Origin: Siphonodentalium dalli
Lineage: Eukaryota > Mollusca > Scaphopoda > Gadilida > Siphonodentaliidae
Length of the DNA: 64,000 nt
Assembly (NCBI GenBank): GCA_032622095.1
Contig: CP136064.1
Coordinates: forward strand, 141,933,954 to 141,997,953
Direction of reading: 5' to 3'
Shown here one piece after another: positions 23,543 to 37,685 of this stretch. The notes beneath the pieces were generated by a model. The model saw only the letters and a list, made by a program, of their open reading frames with translations, searched no databases and was not told the DNA's origin. Made by a program: the position numbers and the translations under genes. Numbering within the stretch: position 1 is the stretch's first letter; every line of letters begins with the position of its first letter.

Positions 23543-25000
23543 CATGGCCGCCAGCAACCGTCTTGGATTTTACTCTTTGTGTGACTAAATCCTTTAGCAC
23601 AGGATACAGGTCGTACCTTTATTCTGATCATCATAAAATTTGTCATGGATGTTAACAATGACTTGTAGATGGGAACGAGTCATTTTGAGTTCATTCGGCC
23701 AAAAAACATGGCCGCCAGCAGCCATCTTGGATTGTACTCTTTGTATGACTAAATCCTTTAGCACGGGCTACAGGTCGTACCTTTAGTCTAATCATCATGA
23801 AATTTGTTATGTCTGTTGAAATTGGAATGTAGATGGGAACGAGTTATTTTGGGGTCATTCGGACAAAAAACATGGCCGCCAGTGACCATCTTTGATTTTA
23901 CTCTTTACATGACTAAATCCTTTAGCACGGGCTACAGGTCGTACCTTTAGTCTGATCATCATGAAATTTGTTATGGCTGTTGAAATTGGAATGTAGATGG
24001 GAACGAGTCATTTTGGGGTGATTCGGACAAAAAACATGGCCGCCAGTGGCCATCTTTGTTTTCAAAATTCAATCCATTAGCACGGGCCACAGGTCGCATT
24101 GTTCGTCTGATCATCATGAAATTATTCCTGGATGTTAATATTGACATGTAGATGGGAAAGAGTCATTTTGGGGTCGTTCGGCAAAAAAACATGGCCGCCA
24201 GCAGCCATCTTGGATTTTACTCTTTACATGACTAAATCAATTAGCACGGGCTACAGGTCGTACCTTTAATCTGGTCATCATGAAATTTGTTATAGCTGTT
24301 GAAATTGGAATGTAGATGGGAATGAGTCATTTTGGGGTCATTCGAACAAAAAACATGGCCGCCACTGACCATCTTTGATTTTACTCTTTACATGACTAAA
24401 TCCTTTAGCACGGGCTACAGGTCGTACCTTTAGTCTGATCATCATGAAATTTGTTATCGCTGTTGAAATTGGAATGTAGATGGGAACGAGTCATTTTGGG
24501 GTGATTCGGACAAAAAACATGGCCGCCAGTGGCCATCTTTGTTTTCAAAATTCAATCCATTAGCACGGGCCACAGGTCGCATTGTTCGTCTGATCATCAT
24601 GAAATTATTCCTGGATGTTAATATTGACATGTAGATGGGAACGAGTCATTTTGGGGTCGTTCGGCAAAAAAACGTGGCCGCCAGCAGCCATCTTGGATTT
24701 TACTCTTTACATGACTAAATCATTTAGCACGGGCTACAGGTCGTACCTTTAATCTGATCATCATGAAATTTGTTATAGCTGTTGAAATTGAAATGTAGAT
24801 GGGAACGAGTCATTTTGGGGTCATTCGAACAAAAAACATGGCCGCCAGTGACCATCTTTGATTTTACTCTTTACATGACTAAATCCTTTAGCACGGGCTA
24901 CAGGTCGTACCTTTAGTCTGATCATCATGAAATTTGTTTTGGCTGTTGAAATTGGAATGTAGATGGGAACGAGTCATTTTGGGGTCATTCGGACAAAAAA
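23543..25000 (+). repeat. HOR segment: E F A B C A B C A
   Basis: Unit starts: 23543, 23707, 23871, 24035, 24190, 24354, 24518, 24673, 24837. E has agcaaccg, shared with the E copies after the chimeras at 30671 and 32849. F passes directly into A. The trimers carry the gtgattcgg, tcaattag and ctggtcatc marks also seen near 15.8-16.4 kb. The C at 24673 begins cgtgg. Confidence 0.87.
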
Positions 25001-27758
25001 CTTGGCCGCCAGTGACCATCTTTGATTTTACTGTTTGTATGACTAAATCCTTTAGCACGGGCTACAGGTCATACCTTTAGTCTGATCATCATAAAATTTG
25101 ACATGGATGTTGACAATGACATGTAGATTGGAACGAGTCATTTTGGGATCATTCGGCCAAAAACATGGCCGCCAGCAGCCGTCTTGGATTTTACTCTTTG
25201 TGTGACTAAATCCTTTAGCACAGGATACAGGTCGTACCTTTATTCTGATCATCAAAATTTTTATCATGGATGTTAACAATGACTTGTAGATGGGAACGAG
25301 TCATTTTGGGTTCATTCGGCCAAAAAACATGGCCGCTAGCAGCCATCTTGGATTGTACTCTTTGCATGACTAAATCATTTAGCACGGGCTACAGGTCGTA
25401 CCTTTAGTCTAATCATCATGAAATTTGTTATGACTGTTGAAATTGGAATGTAGATGGGAACAAGTCATTTTGGGGTCATTCGGACAAAAAACATGGCCGC
25501 CAGTGACCATCTTTGATTTTACTGTTTGTATGACTAAATCTTTTAGCACGGGCTACAGGTCATACCTTTAGTCTGATCATCATAAAATTTGACATGGATG
25601 TTAACAATGACTTGTAGATGGGAACGAGTCATTTTGGGATCATTCGGCCAAAAACATGGCCGCCAGCAGCCATCTTGGATTGTACTCTTTGTATGACTAA
25701 ATTCTTTAGCACGGGCTACAGGTCGTACCTTTAGTCTAATCATCATGAAATATGTTATGTCTGTTGAAATTGGAATGTAGATGGGAACAAGTCATTTTGA
25801 GGTCATTCGGACAAAAAACATGGCCGCCAGTGACCATCTTTGATTTTACTGTTTGTATGACTAAATCTTTTAGCACGGGCTACAGGTCATACCTTTAGTC
25901 TGATCATCATAAAATTTGACATGGATGTTGTCAATGACATGTAGATTGGTACGAGTTATTTTGGGATCATTCGGCCAAAAACATGGCCGCCAGCAGCCGT
26001 CTTGGATTTTACTCTTTGTGTGACTAAATCCTTTAGCACAGGATACAGGTCGTACCTTTAGACTGATCATCATAAAATTTGTCATGGATGTTAACAATGA
26101 CTTGTAGATGGGAACGAGTTATTTTGGGTTCATTCGGCCAAAAACCATGGCCGCCAGCAGCCATCTTGGATTTTACTGTTTGTATGACTGAATCCTTTAG
26201 CACGGGCTACAGGTCGTACCTTTAGTCTGATCATCATAAAATTTGTTATGGCTGTTGAAATTGGAATGTAGATGGGAACGAGTCATTTTGGGGTCATTCG
26301 GACAAAAAACATGGCCGCCAGTGGCCATCTTTGTTTTCAAAATTCAATCCATTATCACGGGCCACAGGTCGCATTGTTCGTCTGATCATCATGAAATTTG
26401 TCCTGGAAGTTAATATTGACATGTAGATGGGAACGAGTCATTTTTGGTTTACTCGGGCAAAAAACATGGACGCCAGCAGCCATCTTTGATTGTACTCTTT
26501 GTATGACTAAATCCTTTAGCACGGGCTACAGGTCGTACCTTTAGTCTAATCATCATGAAATTTGTTATGTCTGTTGAAATTGGAATGTAGATGGGAACGA
26601 GTTATTTTGGGGTCATTCGGACAAAAAACATGGCCGCCAGTGACCATCTTTGATTTTACTCTTTACATGACTAAATCCTTTAGCACGGGCTACAGGTCGT
26701 ACCTTTAGTCTGATCATCATGAAATTTGTTATGGCTGTTGAAATTGGAATGTAGATGGGAACGAGTCATTTTGGGGTGATTCGGACAAAAAACATGGCCG
26801 CCAGTGGCCATCTTTGTTTTCAAAATTCAATCCATTAGCACGGGCCACAGGTCGCATTGTTCGTCTGATCATCATGAAATTATTCCTGGATGTTAATATT
26901 GACATGTAGATGGGAAAGAGTCATTTTGGGGTCGTTCGGCAAAAAAACATGGCCGCCAGCAGCCATCTTGGATTTTACTCTTTACATGACTAAATCAATT
27001 AGCACGGGCTACAGGTCGTACCTTTAATCTGGTCATCATGAAATTTGTTATAGCTGTTGAAATTGGAATGTAGATGGGAATGAGTCATTTTGGGGTCATT
27101 CGAACAAAAAACATGGCCGCCACTGACCATCTTTGATTTTACTCTTTACATGACTAAATCCTTTAGCACGGGTTACAGGTCGTACCTTTAGTCTGATCAT
27201 CATGAAATTTGTTATCGCTGTTGAAATTGGAATGTAGATGGGAACGAGTCATTTTGGGGTGATTCGGACAAAAAACATGGCCGCCAGTGGCCATCTTTGT
27301 TTTCAAAATTCAATCCATTAGCACGGGCCACAGGTCGCATTGTTCGTCTGATCATCATGAAATTATTCCTGGATGTTAATATTGACATGTAGATGGGAAC
27401 GAGTCATTTTGGGGTCGTTCGGCAAAAAAACATGGCCGCCAGCAGCCATCTTGGATTTTACTCTTTACATGACTAAATCATTTAGCACGGGCTACAGGTC
27501 GTACCTTTAATCTGATCATCATGAAATTTGTTATAGCTGTTGAAATTGAAATGTAGATGGGAACGAGTCATTTTGGGGTCATTCGAACAAAAAACATGGC
27601 CGCCAGTGACCATCTTTGATTTTACTCTTTACATGACTAAATCCTTTAGCACGGGCTACAGGTCGTACCTTTAGTCTGATCATCATGAAATTTGTTTTGG
27701 CTGTTGAAATTGGAATGTAGATGGGAACGAGTCATTTTGGGGTCATTCGGACAAAAAA
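25001..27758 (+). repeat. HOR block of 2758 bp: D E F G' F' G H I J K/F A B C A B C A
   Basis: Unit starts: 25001, 25164, 25328, 25492, 25655, 25819, 25982, 26146, 26310, 26465, 26629, 26793, 26948, 27112, 27276, 27431, 27595. The unit at 26465 starts as K (atggacgcc, atctttgattg) and ends as F (gtctaatc, ttatgtctg, gagttatttt). It is followed by A, as F is at 23707, so a K-by-F exchange joined the front of a 20-kb-type HOR to the 23.7-kb segment. Confidence 0.88.
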
Positions 27759-30670
27759 CTTGGCCGCCAGTGACCATCTTTGATTTTACTGTTTGTATGA
27801 CTAAATCCTTTAGCACGGGCTACAGGTCATACCTTTAGTCTGATCATCATAAAATTTGACATGGATGTTGACAATGACATGTAGATTGGAACGAGTCATT
27901 TTGGGATCATTCGGCCAAAAACATGGCCGCCAGCAGCCGTCTTGGATTTTACTCTTTGTGTGACTAAATCCTTTAGCACAGGATACAGGTCGTACCTTTA
28001 TTCTGATCATCAAAAATTTTATCATGGATGTTAACAATGACTTGTAGATGGGAACGAGTCATTTTGGGTTCATTCGGCCAAAAAACATGGCCGCCAGCAG
28101 CCAACTTGGATTGTACTCTTTGCATGACTAAATCATTTAGCACGGGCTACAGGTCGTACCTTTAGTCTAATCATCATGAAATTTGTTATGTCTGTTGAAA
28201 TTGGAATGTAGATGGGAACAAGTCATTTTGGGGTCATTCGGACAAAAAACATGGCCGCCAGTGACCATCTTTGATTTTACTGTTTGTATGACTAAATCTT
28301 TTAGCACGGGCTACAGGTCATACCTTTAGTCTGATCATCATAAAATTTGACATGGATGTTAACAATGACTTGTAGATGGGAACGAGTCATTTTGGGATCA
28401 TTCGGCCAAAAACATGGCCGCCAGCAGCCATCTTGGATTGTACTCTTTGTATGACTAAATTCTTTAGCACGGGCTACAGGTCGTACCTTTAGTCTAATCA
28501 TCATGAAATATGTTATGTCTCTTGAAATTGGAATGTAGATGGGAACAAGTCATTTTGAGGTCATTCGGACAAAAAACATGGCCGCCAGTGACCATCTTTG
28601 ATTTTACTGTTTGTATGACTAAATCTTTTAGCACGGGCTACAGGTCATACCTTTAGTCTGATCATCATAAAATTTGACATGGATGTTGTCAATGACATGT
28701 AGATTGGTACGAGTTATTTTGGGATCATTCGGCCAAAAACATGGCCGCCAGCAGCCGTCTTGGATTTTACTCTTTGTGTGACTAAATCCTTTAGCACAGG
28801 ATACAGGTCGTACCTTTAGACTGATCATCATAAAATTTGTCATGGATGTTAACAATGACTTGTAGATGGGAACGAGTTATTTTGGGTTCATTCGGCCAAA
28901 AACCATGGCCGCCAGCAGCCATCTTGGATTTTACTGTTTGTATGACTGAATCCTTTAGCACGGGCTACAGGTCGTACCTTTAGTCTGATCATCATAAAAT
29001 TTGTTATGGCTGTTGAAATTGGAATGTAGATGGGAACGAGTCATTTTGGGGTCATTCGGACAAAAAACATGGCCGCCAGTGGCCATCTTTGTTTTCAAAA
29101 TTCAATCCATTATCACGGGCCACAGGTCGCATTGTTCGTCTGATCATCATGAAATTTGTCCTGGAAGTTAATATTGACATGTAGATGGGAACGAGTCATT
29201 TTTGGTTTACTCGGGCAAAAAACATGGACGCCAGCAGCCATCTTTGATTGTACTCTTTGTATGACTAAATCCTTTAGCACGGGCTACAGGTCGTACCTTT
29301 AGTCTGATCATCATGAAATTTGTTATGGCTGTTGAAATTGGAATGTAGATGGGAACGAGTCATTTTGGGGTCATTCGGACAAAAAACATGGCCGCCAGTG
29401 GCCATCTTTTTTTCAAAATTCAATCCATTAGCACGGGCCACAGGTCGCATTGTTCGTATGATCATCATGAAATTATTCCTGGATGTTAATATTGACATGT
29501 AGATGGGAAAGAATCATTTTGGGGTCGTTCGGCAAAAAAACATGGCCGCCAGCAGCCATCTTGGATTTTACTCTTTATATGACTAAATCATTTAGCACGG
29601 GCTACAGGTCGTACCTTTAATCTGATCATCATGAAATTTGTTATAGCTGTTGAAATTGGAATGTAGATGGGAACGAGTCATTTTGGGGTCATTCGAACAA
29701 AAAACATGGCCGCCAGTGACCATCTTTGATTTTACTCTTTACATGACTAAATCCTTTAGCACGGGTTACAGGTCGTACCTTTAGTCTGATCATCATGAAA
29801 TTTATTATCGCTGTTGAAATTGGAATGTAGATGGGAACGAGTCATTTTGGGGTCATTCGGATAAAAAACATGGCCGCCAGTGGCCATCTTTGTTTTCAAA
29901 ATTCAATCCATTAGCACGGGCCACAGGTCGCATTGTTCGTCTGATCATCATGAAATTATTCCTGGATGTTAATATTGACATGTAGATGGGAAAGAGTCAT
30001 TTTGGGGTCGTTCGGCAAAAAAACATGGCCGCCAGCAGCCATCTTGGATTTTACTCTTTACATGACTAAATCATTTAGCACGGGCTACAGGTCGTACCTT
30101 TAATCTGATCATCATGAAATTTGTTATAGCTGTTGAAATTGGAATGTAGATGGGAACGAGTCATTTTGGGGTCATTCGAACAAAAAACATGGCCGCCAGT
30201 GACCATCTTTGATTTTACTCTTTACATGACTAAATCCTTTAGCACGGGCTACAGGTCGTACCTTTAGTCTGATCATCATGAAATTTGTTATCGCTGTTGA
30301 AATTGGAATGTAGATGGGAACGAGTCATTTTGGGGTCATTCGGGCAAAAAACATGGCCGCCAGTGGCCATCTTTGTTTTCAAAATTCAATCCATTAGCAC
30401 GGGCCACAGGTCGCATTGTTCGTCTGATCATCATGAAATTGTTCCTGGATGTTAAAATTGACATGTAGATGGGAAAGAGTCATTTTGGGGTCGTTCGGCA
30501 AAAAAACATGGCCGCCAGCAGCCATCTTGGATTTTACTCTTTACATGACTAAATCATTTAGCACGGGCTACAGGTCGTACCTTTAATCTGATCATCATGA
30601 AATTTGTTATAGCTGTTGAAATTGGAATGTAGATGGGAACGAGTCATTTTGGGGTCATTCGAACAAAAAA
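27759..30670 (+). repeat. HOR block: D E F G' F' G H I J K B C A B C A B C
   Basis: Unit starts: 27759, 27922, 28086, 28250, 28413, 28577, 28740, 28904, 29068, 29223, 29387, 29541, 29705, 29869, 30024, 30188, 30352, 30507. D to K match the copy at 19919 unit for unit at a constant offset of 7840 bp. After one missing A-B-C trimer the offset becomes 7356 bp and stays so through the chimera, E and F. Confidence 0.9.
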
Positions 30671-32848
30671 CATGGCCGCCAGTGACCATCTTTGATTTTA
30701 CTCTTTACATGACTAAATCGTTTAGCACGGGCTACAGGTCGTACCTTTAGTCTGATCATCATGAAATTTGTTATGGCTGTTGAAATTGGAATGTAGATGG
30801 GAACGAGTCATTTTGTCTGATCATCATAAAATTTGACATGGATGTTGACAATGACATGTAGATTGGAACGAGTCATTTTGGGATCATTCGGCCAAAAACA
30901 TGGCCGCCAGCAACCGTCTTGGATTTTACTCTTTGTGTGACTAAATCCTTTAGCACAGGATACAGGTCGTACCTTTATTCTGATCATCATAAAATTTGTC
31001 ATGGATGTTAACAATGACTTGTAGATGGGAACGAGTCATTTTGAGTTCATTCGGCCAAAAAACATGGCCGCCAGCAGCCATCTTGGATTGTACTCTTTGT
31101 ATGACTAAATCCTTTAGCACGGGATACAGGTCGTACCTTTAGTCTAATCATCATGAAATTTGTTATGTCTGTTGAAATTGGAATGTAGATGGGAACGAGT
31201 TATTTTGGGGTCATTCGGACAAAAAACATGGCCGCCAGTGACCATCTTTGATTTTACTCTTTACATGACTAAATCCTTTAGCACGGGCTACAGGTCGTAC
31301 CTTTAGTCTGATCATCATGAAATTTGTTATGGCTGTTGAAATTGGAATGTAGATGGGAAAGAGTCATTTTGGGGTCATTCGGACAAAAAACATGGCCGCC
31401 AGTGACCATCTTTGATTTTACTGTTTGTATGACTAAATATTTTAGCACGGGCTACAGGTCATACCTTTAGTCTGATCATCATAAAATTTGACATGGATGT
31501 TGTCAATGACATGTAGAATGGAACGAGTCATTTTGGGATCATTCAGCCTAAAAACATGGCCGCCAGCAGCCGTCTTGGATTTTACTCTTTGTGTGACTAA
31601 ATCCTTTAGCACAGGATACAGGTCGTACCTTTAGTCTGATCATCATAAAATTTGTCATGGATGTTAACAATGACTCGTAGATGGGAACGAGTCATTTTGG
31701 GTTCATTCGGCCAAAAACCATGGCCGCCAGCAGCCATCTTGGATTTTACTGTTTGTATGACTGAATCCTTTAGCACGGGCTACAGGTCGTACCTTTAGTC
31801 TGATCATCATAAAATTTGTTATGGCTGTTGAAATTGGAATGTAGATGGGAACGAGTCATTTTGGGGTCATTCGGACAAAAAACATGGCCGCCACTGACCA
31901 TCTTTGATTTTACTCTTTACATGACTAAATCCTTTAGCACGGGCTACAGGTCGTACCTTTAGTCTGATCATCATGAAATTTGTTATCGCTGTTGAAATTG
32001 GAATGTAGATGGGAACGAGTCATTTTGGGGTGATTCGGACAAAAAACATTGCCGCCAGTGGCCATCTTTGTTTTCAAAATTCAATCCATTAGCACGGGCC
32101 ACAGGTCGCATTGTTCGTCTGATCATCATGAAATTATTCCTGGATGTTAATATTGACATGTAGATGGGAAAGAGTCATTTTGGGGTCGTTCGGCAAAAAA
32201 ACATGGCCGCCAGCAGCCATCTTGGATTTTACTCTTTACATGACTAAATCAATTAGCACGGGCTACAGGTCGTACCTTTAATCTGGTCATCATGAAATTT
32301 GTTATAGCTGTTGAAATTGGAATGTAGATGGGAACGAGTCATTTTGGGGTCATTCGAACAAAAAACATGGCCGCCAGTGACCATCTTTGATTTTACTCTT
32401 TACATGACTAAATCCTTTAGCACGGGCTACAGGTCGTACCTTTAGTCTGATCATCATGAAATTTGTTATCGCTGTTGAAATTGGAATGTAGATGGGAACG
32501 AGTCATTTTGGGGTCATTCGGGCAAAAAACATGGCCGCCAGTGGCCATCTTTGTTTTCAAAATTCAATCCATTAGCACGGGCCACAGGTCGCATTGTTCG
32601 TCTGATCATCATGAAATTGTTCCTGGATGTTAAAATTGACATGTAGATGGGAAAGAGTCATTTTGGGGTCGTTCGGCAAAAAAACATGGCCGCCAGCAGC
32701 CATCTTGGATTTTACTCTTTACATGACTAAATCATTTAGCACGGGCTACAGGTCGTACCTTTAATCTGATCATCATAAAATTTGTTATAGCTGTTGAAAT
32801 TGGAATGTAGATGGGAACGAGTCATTTTGGGGTCATTCGAACAAAAAA
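30671..32848 (+). repeat. HOR copy of 2178 bp, first of tandem pair
   Basis: Order: A/D chimera, E, F, A, G, H, I, A, B, C, A, B, C, starting at 30671, 30899, 31063, 31227, 31391, 31555, 31719, 31883, 32047, 32202, 32366, 32530, 32685. J and K are missing, so I passes directly to A. G carries gtagaatgg, and the E/H-type unit ends ctcgtagatggg; both marks recur in the next copy. Confidence 0.9.
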
Positions 32849-35190
32849 CATGGCCGCCAGTGACCATCTTTGATTTTACTCTTTACATGACTAAATCGTT
32901 TAGCACGGGCTACAGGTCGTACCTTTAGTCTGATCATCATGAAATTTGTTATGGCTGTTGAAATTGGAATGTAGATGGGAACGAGTCATTTTGTCTGATC
33001 ATCATAAAATTTGACATGGATGTTGACAATGACATGTAGATTGGAACGAGTCATTTTGGGATCATTCGGCCAAAAACATGGCCGCCAGCAACCGTCTTGG
33101 ATTTTACTCTTTGTGTGACTAAATCCTTTAGCACAGGATACAGGTCGTACCTTTATTCTGATCATCATAAAATTTGTCATGGATGTTAACAATGACTTGT
33201 AGATGGGAACGAGTCATTTTGAGTTCATTCGGCCAAAAAACATGGCCGCCAGCAGCCATCTTGGATTGTACTCTTTGTATGACTAAATCCTTTAGCACGG
33301 GCTACAGGTCGTACCTTTAGTCTAATCATCATGAAATTTGTTATGTCTGTTGAAATTGGAATGTAGATGGGAACGAGTTATTTTGGGGTCATTCGGACAA
33401 AAAACATGGCCGCCAGTGACCATCTTTGATTTTACTCTTTACATGACTAAATCCTTTAGCACGGGCTACAGGTCGTACCTTTAGTCTGATCATCATGAAA
33501 TTTGTTATGGCTGTTGAAATTGGAATGTAGATGGGAAAGAGTCATTTTGGGGTCATTCGGACAAAAAACATGGCCGCCAGTGACCATCTTTGATTTTACT
33601 GTTTGTATGACTAAATCTTTTAGCACGGGCTACAGGTCATACCTTTAGTCTGATCATCATAAAATTTGACATGGATGTTGTCAATGACATGTAGAATGGA
33701 ACGAGTCATTTTGGGATCATTCGGCCTAAAAACATGGCCGCCAGCAGCCGTCTTGGATTTTACTCTTTGTGTGACTAAATCCTTTAGCACAGGATACAGG
33801 TCGTAACTTTAGTCTGATCATCATAAAATTTGTCATGGATGTTAACAATGACTCGTAGATGGGAACGAGTCATTTTGGGTTCATTCGGCCAAAAACCATG
33901 GCCGCCAGCAGCCATCTTGGATTTTACTGTTTGTATGACTGAATCCTTTAGCACGGGCTACAGGTCGTACCTTTAGTCTGATCATCATAAAATTTGTTAT
34001 GGCTGTTGAAATTGGAATGTAGATGGGAACGAGTCATTTTGGGGTCATTCGGACAAAAAAGATGGCCGCCACTGACCATCTTTGATTTTACTCTTTACAT
34101 GACTAAATCCTTTAGCACGGGCTACAGGTCGTACCTTTAGTCTGATCATCATGAAATTTGTTATCGCTGTTGAAATTGGAATGTAGATGGGAACGAGTCA
34201 TTTTGGGGTGATTCGGACAAAAAACATGGCCGCCAGTGGCCATCTTTGTTTTCAAAATTCAATCCATTAGCACGGGCCACAGGTCGCATTGTTCGTCTGA
34301 TCATCATGAAATTATTCCTGGATGTTAATATTGACATGTAGATGGGAAAGAGTCATTTTGGGGTCGTTCGGCAAAAAAACATGGCCGCCAGCAGCCATCT
34401 TGGATTTTACTCTTTACATGACTAAATCAATTAGCACGGGCTACAGGTCGTACCTTTAATCTGGTCATCATGAAATTTGTTATAGCTGTTGAAATTGGAA
34501 TGTAGATGGGAATGAGTCATTTTGGGGTCATTCGAACAAAAAACATGGCCGCCACTGACCATCTTTGATTTTACTCTTTACATGACTAAATCCTTTAGCA
34601 CGGGCTACAGGTCGTACCTTTAGTCTGATCATCATGAAATTTGTTATCGCTGTTGAAATTGGAATGTAGATGGGAACGAGTCATTTTGGGGTGATTCGGA
34701 CAAAAAACATGGCCGCCAGTGGCCATCTTTGTTTTCAAAATTCAATCCATTAGCACGGGCCACAGGTCGCATTGTTCGTCTGATCATCATGAAATTATTC
34801 CTGGATGTTAATATTGACATGTAGATGGGAAAGAGTCATTTTGGGGTCGTTCGGCAAAAAAACATGGCCGCCAGCAGCCATCTTGGATTTTACTCTTTAC
34901 ATGACTAAATCATTTAGCACGGGCTACAGGTCGTACCTTTAATCTGATCATCATGAAATTTGTTATTGCTGTTGAAATTGAAATGTAGATGGGAACGAGT
35001 CATTTTGGGGTCATTCGAACAAAAAACATGGCCGCCAGTGACCATCTTTGATTTTACTCTTTACATGACTAAATCCTTTAGCACGGGCTACAGGTCGTAC
35101 ATTTAGTCTGATCATCATGAAATTTGTTTTGGCTGTTGAAATTGGAATGTAGATGGGAACGAATCATTTTGGGGTCATTCAGACAAAAAA
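32849..35190 (+). repeat. Second 2178-type HOR, ending in the D-leading A
   Basis: Unit starts: 32849, 33077, 33241, 33405, 33569, 33733, 33897, 34061, 34225, 34380, 34544, 34708, 34863, 35027. The first ten units repeat 30671-32365 at an exact 2178-bp offset. After that the trimers carry the gtgattcgg and gaaattgaaatg marks of the 16-kb and 27-kb families, and the A at 35027 (ttttggc) leads to D. The exit differs from the first copy, so the HOR end was exchanged. Confidence 0.87.
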
Positions 35191-37685
35191 CTTGGCCGCC
35201 AGTGACCATCTTTGATTTTACTGTTTGTATGACTAAATCCTTTAGCACGGGCTACAGGTCATACCTTTAGTCTGATCATCATAAAATTTGACATGGATGT
35301 TGACAATGACATGTAGATTGGAACGAGTCATTTTGGGATCATTCGGCCAAAAACATGGCCGCCAGCAGCCGTCTTGGATTTTACTCTTTGTGTGACTAAA
35401 TCCTTTAGCACAGGATACAGGTCGTACCTTTATTCTGATCATCAAAAAATTTATCATGGATGTTAACAATGACTGTAGATGGGAACGAGTCATTTTGGGT
35501 TCATTCGGCCAAAAAACATGGCCGCCAGCAGCCATCTTGGATTGTACTCTTTGCATGACTAAATCATTTAGCACGGGCTACAGGTCGTACCTTTAGTCTA
35601 ATCATCATGAAATTTGTTATGGCTGTTGAAATTGGAATGTAGATGGGAACAAGTCATTTTGGGGTCATTCGGACAAAAAACATGGCCGCCAGTGACCATC
35701 TTTGATTTTACTGTTTGTATGACTAAATCTTTTAGCACGGGCTACAGGTCATACCTTTAGTCTGATCATCATAAAATTTGACATGGATGTTGTCAATGAC
35801 ATGTAGATTGGAACAGGTCATTTTGGGATCATTCGGCCAAAAAACATGGCCGCCAGCAGCCGTCTTGGATTTTACTCTTTGTGTGACTAAATCCTTTAGC
35901 ACAGGATACAGGTCGTACCTTTAGACTGATCATCATAAAATTTGTCATGGATGTTAACAATGACTTGTAGATGGGAACGAGTCATTTTGGGTTCATTCGG
36001 CCAAAAACCATGGCCGCCAGCAGCCATCTTGGATTTTACTGTTTGTATGACTGAATCCTTTAGCACGGGCTACAGGTCGTACCTTTAGTCTGATCATCAT
36101 AAAATTTGTTATGGCTGTTGCAATTGGAATGTAGATGGGAACGAGTCATTTTGGGGTCATTCGGACAAAAAACATGGCCGCCAGTGGCCATCTTTGTTTT
36201 CAAAATTCAATCCATTATCACGGGCCACAGGTCGCATTGTTCGTTTGATCATCATGAAATTTGTCCTGGATGTTAATATTGACATGTAGATGGGAACGAG
36301 TCATTTTTTGTTTACTCGGGCAAAAAACATGGCCGCCAGCAGCCATCTTTGATTGTACTCTTTGTATGACTAAATCCTTTAGCACGGGCTACAGGTCGTA
36401 CCTTTAGTCTGATCATCATGAAATTTGTTATGGCTGTTGAAATTGGAATGTAGATGGGAACGAGTCATTTTGGGGTCATTCGGACAAAAAACATGGCCGC
36501 CAGTGGCCATCTTTGTTTTCAAAATTCAATCCATTAGCACGGGCCACAGGTCGCATTGTTCGTCTGATCATCATGAAATTATTCCTGGATGTTAATATTG
36601 ACATGTAGATGGGAAAGAATCATTTTGGGGTCGTTCGGCAAAAAAACATGGCCGCCAGCAGCCATCTTGGATTTTACTCTTTACATGACTAAATCATTTA
36701 GCACGGGCTACAGGTCGTACCTTTAATCTGATCATCATGAAATTGGTTATAGCTGTTGAAATTGGAATGTAGATGGGAACGAGTCATTTTGGGGTCATTC
36801 GAACAAAAAACATGGCCGCCAGTGACCATCTTTGATTTTACTCTTTACATGACTAAATCCTTTAGCACGGGCTACAGGTCGTACCTTTAGTCTGATCATC
36901 ATGAAATTGGTTATCGCTGTTGAAATTGGAATGTAGATGGGAACGAGTCATTTTGGGTTCATTCGGACAAAAAACATGGCCGCCAGTGGCCATCTTTGTT
37001 TTCAAAATTCAATCCATTAGCACGGGCCACAGGTCGCATTGTTCGTCTGATCATCATGAAATTATTCCTGGATGTTAATACTGACATGTAGATGGGAAAG
37101 AGTCATTTTGGGGTCGTTCGGCAAAAAAACATGGCCGCCAGCAGCCATCTTGGATTTTACTCTTTACATGACTAAATCATTTAGCACGGGCTACAGGTCG
37201 TACCTTTAATCTGATCATCATGAAATTTGTTATAGCTGTTGAAATTGGAATGTAGATGGGAACGAGTCATTTTGGGGTCATTCGAACAAAAAACATGGCC
37301 GCCAGTGACCATCTTTGATTTTACTCTTTACATGACTAAATCGTTTAGCACGGGCTACAGGTCGTACCTTTAGTCTGATCATCATGAAATATGTTATGGC
37401 TGTTGAAATTGGAATGTAGATGGGAACGAGTCATTTTGTCTGATCATCATAAAATTTGACATGGATGTTGACAATGACATGTAGATTGGAACGAGTCATT
37501 TTGGGATCGTTCGGCCAAAAACATGGCCGCCAGCAGCCGTCTTGGATTTTACTCTTTGTGTGACTAAATCCTTTAGCACAGGATACAGGTCGTACCTTTA
37601 TTCTGATCATCATAAAATTTGTCATGGATGTTAACAATGACTTGTAGATGGGAACGAGTCATTTTGGGGTCATTCGGACAAAAAA
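35191..37685 (+). repeat. HOR block: D E F G H I J K B C A B C A/D E
   Basis: Unit starts: 35191, 35354, 35517, 35681, 35845, 36009, 36173, 36328, 36492, 36647, 36811, 36975, 37130, 37294, 37522. E at 35354 is 163 bp (gactgtagatgg, one base lost). J reads cattttttgttt. The final E (37522) ends ggggtcattcggac and cttgg rather than gggttcattcggcc, so it acts as an adaptor into the next D. The block is the 2660-bp HOR without its extra I. Confidence 0.89.

Noticed and set aside
35242-35574. 110-codon minus-strand reading frame
   Set aside because: It results from a single base loss in E (gactgtagatgg) that fuses two repeat-derived frames; sister copies lack it.
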